This document shows, in pieces, positions 15,268-19,530 of a DNA stretch of 19,530 nt (the stretch's first letter is position 1; every line of letters begins with the position of its first letter). Source of the stretch: Planctomycetota bacterium (GTDB lineage Bacteria > Planctomycetota > UBA8108 > UBA1146 > JAJFFE01). Below the pieces are notes generated by a model. The model was not told where the DNA came from and did not search any database. It saw only the letters and a program-made list of their open reading frames with translations. Both the position numbers and the translations under genes were made by a program. Location: positions 1-19,530 of the forward strand of contig JAGQRC010000007.1 in the NCBI GenBank assembly GCA_020425835.1, given 5' to 3'.

Positions 15268-15584
15268 CGTTCGGCATCCCGAGACGAATTGTTGTGCCTC
15301 GATTTCTCGCCCCTCGGAAGACCCACTGCGGCCACAGCACGTCCGACGTGTCTCGTCCATGTGATCGGAACACCGCGGGGCACGGGCAGCCAGGCTCGTG
15401 CGGTGTCACGCCCGCGCAGGTCACCCTGACGCGGAACGAGCGCGCGATCGGGGCGTCCGACGGACGCGGTGACGGAGGTCGTTCGCGGCGGGGAAACCCT
15501 CAGGGCTCATACTTCGAGTTTCGACGGGTGTGCTGGGCGCAGGAAGCTCGGGCTCTCGCCCGGAATGAGTTCTTCAACGGACTG
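15268..15584. other. Intergenic region with a short palindrome and a repeat copy
   Basis: 317 bases between the membrane-protein gene and the stop of senB. The right end is the dispersed repeat (15535-15584). A 15-base palindrome (GCGTCCG, A, CGGACGC) lies at 15453-15467 and may be a weak hairpin downstream of senB. ORFs here lack any protein-like feature. The promoter of the membrane-protein gene must be here, but I cannot place it. Confidence 0.5.
15535..15584 (-). repeat. Dispersed repeat, copy 1, directly after the senB stop
   Basis: On the minus strand it begins CAGTCCGTTGAAGAACTCAT immediately after the TGA of senB and ends in TTCCTGCGCCC. It matches the copy at 19481-19530 at 47 of 50 bases. 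It contains CGGGC-GAGA-GCCCG, a small hairpin with a GNRA loop, though this stem is broken by one mismatch in copy 2. Confidence 0.85.
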
Positions 15585-16541
15585 TCAGGGGCTCCACTCC
15601 TCGAGCAGCTCTCGCCAAGCGCGCCTCTCGGCCTCGGGTTCGAACGTCGCGCTCCGCCGCGACACCCATTCCCGCAACTGCTCCCAGAACGAACGGTTCT
15701 CCTCGCAGCGACCGAGCAGCTCCGCGAGAGCGCGATCGTCTCCGATCGGGAAGGTCGCGGGGTAGTCCTCGCCGAGCAGGCCGAGGCTGCCCTCGATCCG
15801 GCTGGAGACGACGGGGGTCCCGACGACGATCGCCTCCGAGACGACGTTCGCGCCACCCTCCATGAGCGATGTCAGCGAGAGGAGGTGCGAGCCACCGATG
15901 GCCTGGAGGATCGCGTCGTGGTCTCGCGCGCCGAAGTAGCGATAGCGCTGCTCCTCGTTCGTGGCGAGCGCCGCGCGCTCGGCGAGGTCGTGGTCGATCG
16001 GGACGCCATAGTGGTGAACTTCGATCGTCGAGGAAGAGTGGAGGTGAGCGAGTGCCTCGAGCGTGCGCAGCGGGTCCTTCACGTCGCGAAGATTGCTGAC
16101 GACGATGACCCGGAACCGATCGCGCGGCCGCTCCGGGAGCGTCGACGGACGCGCACAGGACTGGGGAATCCATCGGGCCTTGAACCGGAGCGCGGGCGAA
16201 AGAGATCGCGCGGCGAGCGGATGGAGCGTGATGAGTCGGTCGGCCCGATCGAGCACCTCCCGCGCCACGACCTCGGCTCGCACGTCGCGGTACAAGTCGG
16301 TTCCGGAGAGCAGCACGAACAGCGGTCGGTCCGGGGTGTTCTCCTTGAAGCGCATCGCCGGCACGGCGCTCTTGAGCGCGTGGATCGCAACCAGCAGCTC
16401 GGTCTTCGGGGACACTTCGTCGTCGCTTCGTCGAACCTCGACATGGTGGCCGAGATCGGCCAACTGATCGCGCCATCGGAGCGCTGTTCGACCGTTTCCA
16501 GTGGGCTCTTCCAAGGATGGTGTGGCGATCGTGATCCGCAT
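15585..16541 (-). CDS. senB: Glycosyltransferase, SenB-like selenosugar synthase
   Basis: 318 residues from the ATG at 16541, with GAGG 11 bases upstream. The ATG at 16574 lacks a ribosome binding site and would add 11 residues before the family's usual MRI.I.TP start. GT-B fold glycosyltransferase. The N-terminal half has GNGRTALRW (16-24), LLVAIHALKSA (49-59) and LSGTDLYRD (78-86); the C-terminal half has NLRDVKDPLRTL (150-161), then EGGANVVSEA (228-237) with the E..E nucleotide-sugar motif, and SRIEGSLGLLGEDYP. This set is the signature of the family containing SenB, which joins selenophosphate to a UDP-sugar to make a selenosugar in selenoneine biosynthesis. SenA (EgtB-like) and SenC (SelD-like) are not in this window, so the actual acceptor is open. 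It is divergent from galK across 165 bases. Confidence 0.8.
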   Translation of the reverse strand: MRITIATPSLEEPTGNGRTALRWRDQLADLGHHVEVRRSDDEVSPKTELLVAIHALKSAVPAMRFKENTPDRPLFVLLSGTDLYRDVRAEVVAREVLDRADRLITLHPLAARSLSPALRFKARWIPQSCARPSTLPERPRDRFRVIVVSNLRDVKDPLRTLEALAHLHSSSTIEVHHYGVPIDHDLAERAALATNEEQRYRYFGARDHDAILQAIGGSHLLSLTSLMEGGANVVSEAIVVGTPVVSSRIEGSLGLLGEDYPATFPIGDDRALAELLGRCEENRSFWEQLREWVSRRSATFEPEAERRAWRELLEEWSP

Positions 16542-16706
16542 TCGCGCAACAACCTCGCGTCGAGGGGAAGCCATCGGTTACAAACCATCGGCGGATTCGG
16601 GGATCCGCAGCGTACGCGGAGACGAGGGGCTTCTCCAGCGTAGTTGGGGCGCAGTCGACGCGACCCTCACCGGCAGGACTGCCGAGTGTGACGGGAAGGG
16701 GATCTC

Positions 16707-17888
16707 GTGGAATCGAGAGTGGCCACCGCGATTGCGGCCATCGATCGTTTCTCCGCGAAGTTCGGCGCACCTTCCTCTCTCGTTCGCGCTCCCGGCCGGG
16801 TCAATCTGATCGGCGAGCACACCGACTACAACCGTGGCTTCGTGTTGCCCATGGCCCTCGATCGTGCCGTGTGGATCGCGATGCGGCCTCGACCCGACGA
16901 CACGGTTCGCCTCGTGTCGCAGTCCTTCGACGAGGAACGCGAGTTCCGTCTCTCCGACTACGAGCCCGAGGGGCTCGGGTGGATCGAGCTCGCGAAAGGC
17001 GTCGCCGATCGACTCCAGCAGCGGGGCACGACGCTGCGCGGTTTCGACGGCGTCGTCGGTGGCGACGTTCCGATCGGCGCGGGACTCTCGTCCTCGGCCG
17101 CGTTCGGCATCGCGATCGCTCGCGCCTTCGCAGCCACCAGTGGGTTCGACTGGGATCCCGTCGCGATGGCCGAGGTGGTGCAGCGCGCGGAGGGAGAGTG
17201 GCTCGGCGTCCGTTGCGGCATCATGGATCCCCTCGTCTCGGCCGCCGCGGTTGCGGACTGCGCGCTGTTGATCGACTGTCGGGCGCTCCAGATCTCGGTC
17301 GCGCCGCTCCCCGCGGGGGCCGAGATCGTGGTCCTCGACACCGGTTCGCGGCGGACGCTCGCGGACTCCCTGTACAACGAGCGTCGGTCCCATTGTGAGA
17401 GCGCCGCGCACGCGCTGGGCGCGGAGTCGTTGCGCGACGTCAATCTTCGTGACCTCGAGGCGGCGGCGAGTCGCGGAACGATCGACGAACGAACGCTGCG
17501 TCGCGCGCGTCACGTGGTGACCGAGAACGAGCGAACGTTGCTCGCAGTCGAGGCGATGGCGTGCGGCGACCTGGTCGGCTGGGGCGCGCTGATCGACGCG
17601 AGCCACCGGAGCCTTCGCGATGACTTCGAGTGCTCGAGCGATGCGCTCGACATCATGGTCGATGTCGCTCGACGACACGACGCCTGCTTCGGGGCGCGTC
17701 TGACCGGAGCCGGGTTCGCCGGCTGCGCGCTCGCCCTCGTCGACTCGACGCGGACCGAGGAGTTCATCACCTCGACGATGCGCCTCTACGAAGAGGAGGC
17801 GGGACACGTGCCCCAATGTCACGCGTCCCGCGGGACCGCGGGCGCGATGGAGCTGGATCTCGATTTCGTGTCCGAGCGACCGTCGTGA
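16707..17888 (+). CDS. galK: Galactokinase
   Basis: 393 residues, normal for the family. The GTG at 16707 has AAGGGG five bases upstream. GHMP-kinase fold: galactose-binding signature GRVNLIGEHTDYN (30-42), ATP-binding loop PIGAGLSSSAA (122-132), the catalytic-base region CGIMD (Asp174), and C-terminal motif GARLTGAGFAGC (329-340). It phosphorylates galactose at C1 with ATP as the first step of the Leloir pathway. The residue after the catalytic Asp is Pro where galactokinases usually have Gln (MDQ), a small departure that could affect activity or specificity toward another sugar. No galT or galE is adjacent; the neighbours are senB (divergent) and a sigma factor 46 bases downstream. Confidence 0.92.
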   Translation: MESRVATAIAAIDRFSAKFGAPSSLVRAPGRVNLIGEHTDYNRGFVLPMALDRAVWIAMRPRPDDTVRLVSQSFDEEREFRLSDYEPEGLGWIELAKGVADRLQQRGTTLRGFDGVVGGDVPIGAGLSSSAAFGIAIARAFAATSGFDWDPVAMAEVVQRAEGEWLGVRCGIMDPLVSAAAVADCALLIDCRALQISVAPLPAGAEIVVLDTGSRRTLADSLYNERRSHCESAAHALGAESLRDVNLRDLEAAASRGTIDERTLRRARHVVTENERTLLAVEAMACGDLVGWGALIDASHRSLRDDFECSSDALDIMVDVARRHDACFGARLTGAGFAGCALALVDSTRTEEFITSTMRLYEEEAGHVPQCHASRGTAGAMELDLDFVSERPS

Positions 17889-17895
17889 TGGCCGG

Positions 17896-17901
17896 TATGA
17901 T
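17896..17901 (+). promoter_or_regulatory. Candidate -10 element for the sigma factor gene
   Basis: TATGAT, five of six bases of the consensus, lies 34 bases upstream of the sigma factor ATG. There is no recognisable -35 box at 16-18 bases. Confidence 0.3.
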
Positions 17902-17934
17902 TCCGTTCTTCGTTCTCCTCCAGACAGGCGTCCC

Positions 17935-18558
17935 ATGTCCGGTGACCAGACCCGAGTCCTCCTCCAACAGTGGCACGGCGGCGACCGCGAGGCGCTCGGC
18001 GAACTGATCGATCGCAACATCGGTTGGATCCGGGGCCGCGTCGCGAAGCGGATGGGCGCGCTGCTCGAGGCGAGGGGTAGCGCGACGGACTACGTCCAGG
18101 ACGCGATGGTCGAAGTGCTCCGGTACGGCCCCAAGTTCGTCATGTCGGACGAGGCGCAGTTCCGGGCGTTGATGGCGAAGATCATCGAGAACGTCCTGAG
18201 AGGTCGTCACGACTGGTTCACCGCGCAGCGGCGGGCTTCCGATCGCGAGAACGCGTTGCCCACCGGAACGGTCGTCGACATCGATCCCGCCGGCCGCGTC
18301 GTGAGTCGTCCGAGCCAGGTCGTGGCCCAACAGGAGGCGCTGGAGCTCGCGCGGCTCGGTGTCAGCCTCCTCGACGAGGAGGACCGCGAGATCATCGTGC
18401 TGCGCCAGTGGGACGATCTGCAATTCTCCGAGATCGCGGAGAAGCTCGGCATCAAGGAGGATACGGCGAGAATGCGCTTTCAGCGCGCGTTGCCGAAGCT
18501 CGCGGCCAAGGTCTCGCTGTTGCGCTCGGGGGACATCGCGAAACTTCTCGAGCACTGA
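17935..18558 (+). CDS. ECF-type RNA polymerase sigma factor
   Basis: 207 residues from the ATG at 17935; the ribosome binding site is weak (AGG only). Region sigma-2 spans about 17-95 (DREALGELIDRNIGWIRGRV, then ATDYVQDAMVEVLRY), followed by a linker of about 45 residues. Region sigma-4 spans about 145-195, with LDEEDREIIVLRQWDDLQFS and a helix-turn-helix EIAEKLGIKEDTARMRFQRA. Large numbers of such ECF factors are typical of Planctomycetota. No anti-sigma factor is encoded next to it. The next gene downstream, a secreted beta-helix protein 169 bases away, is a possible target or merely a neighbour. Confidence 0.9.
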   Translation: MSGDQTRVLLQQWHGGDREALGELIDRNIGWIRGRVAKRMGALLEARGSATDYVQDAMVEVLRYGPKFVMSDEAQFRALMAKIIENVLRGRHDWFTAQRRASDRENALPTGTVVDIDPAGRVVSRPSQVVAQQEALELARLGVSLLDEEDREIIVLRQWDDLQFSEIAEKLGIKEDTARMRFQRALPKLAAKVSLLRSGDIAKLLEH

Positions 18559-18727
18559 CGGCCCGGTCGTCGAGCCGGACCTTGCGCAGGGGCCCGGACT
18601 CCCGAGAATGTCGGAGTACGCTCCGGGCCGATCGCCGAGAGATCCGCCGGAGATGTGTCGCGCCCATCCGGGGGTCTCGGATTCCTCCGACGGTTCGGTC
18701 CATGCCCTCTTTCCGGTGGAGTTCGTT

Positions 18728-19480
18728 TTGAAGAAGACGTTGGGTGGGGCTCTCCCGATCGCGGTGTGCTGTTTCCTCGTGCATCACTGGTGGCTCGGAG
18801 CGGGCGAGATCGACCCGCCCCCGGGACCGATCACGGCGACCGGACGATTCGGGCCTCGGATCGAAGTGAACCAGCTTCCCGGCGACGGCATCGCCACGCA
18901 CATCATCACGGCGCCCGGCTCGTACTACCTCTCGGGGAACATCGCGGGCGAGAGCGGGAAGAGCGGTATCGACATCCGCTCGGGCAACGTGACGCTCGAC
19001 CTGAACGGCTTCGCGTTGATCGGAGTCGCCGGCTCCGGCTCGGGCATCGTCGGTTCACTGGCGACCACCGAGGCCATCGTGATCCGCAACGGAACGATCG
19101 ACTCCTGGGGTGATCGAGGCATCTCGCTCGGCGGGACGAACATCCGTCGCGTCGACTCGGTCATGGTGCGCAACAACGGCAACTACGGGATCCAGATCCA
19201 AGGCGGCTTCGGCCACCTGATCCGCAACTGCACCGTGATCGGCAACGGTCAATCGGTCGTCTCCGGCGGGATCTTCTCATCCGAGAACTCGCTGTTGATC
19301 GACTGCACCGCCCGCGAGAACGTCGGCATCGGGATCACCGCGGGATTCTGTAACATCACGAATTGCAACTCGTTCGCGAACACCGTCTCCGACATCGACG
19401 GGGTCAGCAGCCTGGTGCGGAGTTGTGCGTTCGGTGTCGGTGGGAATCTCACGGGCGCGAGCCTGATCGACAATCTCTAG
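18728..19480 (+). CDS. Secreted right-handed beta-helix protein
   Basis: 250 residues. The TTG at 18728 is chosen because GGAG lies six bases upstream and because it opens a classic signal peptide (MKKTLGGALPIAVCCFLV, cleavage near residue 25); a GTG at 18716 would add four residues. The mature protein has short repeating beta-strand turns with stacked Asn, Gly and Ile (SGIDIRSGNVTLDLNGFALI, then IVIRNGTIDSWGDRGISL, NYGIQIQGG, LIRNCTVIGNG, LIDCTARENVGIGI). This is the parallel beta-helix pattern of pectate-lyase-like and NosD-like proteins. No lyase active-site residues can be named, so binding or an unknown polysaccharide activity are both open. The dispersed repeat begins directly after its TAG stop. 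Confidence 0.85.
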   Translation: MKKTLGGALPIAVCCFLVHHWWLGAGEIDPPPGPITATGRFGPRIEVNQLPGDGIATHIITAPGSYYLSGNIAGESGKSGIDIRSGNVTLDLNGFALIGVAGSGSGIVGSLATTEAIVIRNGTIDSWGDRGISLGGTNIRRVDSVMVRNNGNYGIQIQGGFGHLIRNCTVIGNGQSVVSGGIFSSENSLLIDCTARENVGIGITAGFCNITNCNSFANTVSDIDGVSSLVRSCAFGVGGNLTGASLIDNL

Positions 19481-19530
19481 CAGTCCGTTGAAAAACTCAT
19501 TCCGGCCGAGAGTCCGAGCTTCCTGCGCCC
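19481..19530 (+). repeat. Dispersed repeat, copy 2, directly after the beta-helix gene and cut by the window edge
   Basis: It begins CAGTCCGTTGAAAAACTCAT directly after the stop codon and matches copy 1 (inverted) at 47 of 50 bases all the way to the last base of the window, so the element may continue beyond it. Confidence 0.85.

Noticed and set aside
15294..16643. 449-residue plus-strand frame across senB
   Set aside because: It is the complement of a gene with full family motifs and has no recognisable domain.

Overview
The window looks like a piece of a GC-rich Planctomycetota chromosome, probably a marine or uncultured lineage. The basis is protein style. Two exported proteins end in the planctomycete dockerin-like module (RGD.N..G..D..DP...L.YLF, then CG.D). 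One carries a ladder of DCNxNGxPDxCD calcium-loop repeats, and several are multi-domain beta-sandwich secreted proteins. I cannot assign a species. No tRNA, rRNA, CRISPR array or intact transposase is visible. Because GC is high, nearly every real gene has long spurious ORFs in its other frames.

Left third (1-4710): three codirectional minus-strand genes encode exported proteins. They are a partial protein with tandem jelly-roll-like domains running off the left edge, a small secreted cysteine-rich protein, and a 608-residue protein with two cohesin-like domains, two Fn3-like domains and a dockerin. A divergent plus-strand gene encodes a small membrane protein.

Middle (5126-9809): a two-gene plus-strand operon. 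The first gene is a secreted alpha/beta hydrolase of the lipase/esterase type. Sixteen bases later comes a 990-residue surface protein with beta-sandwich domains, about ten DCNxNGxPDxCD repeats and a C-terminal dockerin. A strong terminator follows.

Right-centre (10025-13623): an NfeD-like membrane protein, a flotillin and an unrecognised 412-residue protein form a probable operon similar in layout to yuaF-floT of Bacillus. Then come a small lipoprotein with a PrcB-like domain and, convergent to it, a single-pass membrane protein with a DUF4384-like outer domain.

Right end (15585-19530): a glycosyltransferase that matches SenB, the selenosugar synthase of selenoneine biosynthesis, lies divergent from galactokinase. 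An ECF-type sigma factor and a secreted beta-helix protein follow. No SenA or SenC partner is present in the window.

The most unexpected structure is a short dispersed repeat. Two 50-base copies (15535-15584 and 19481-19530, inverted relative to each other, 47/50 identical) begin directly after the stop codons of two unrelated genes. A third, diverged copy lies at 9902-9934. The second copy runs into the window edge, so its full length is unknown.
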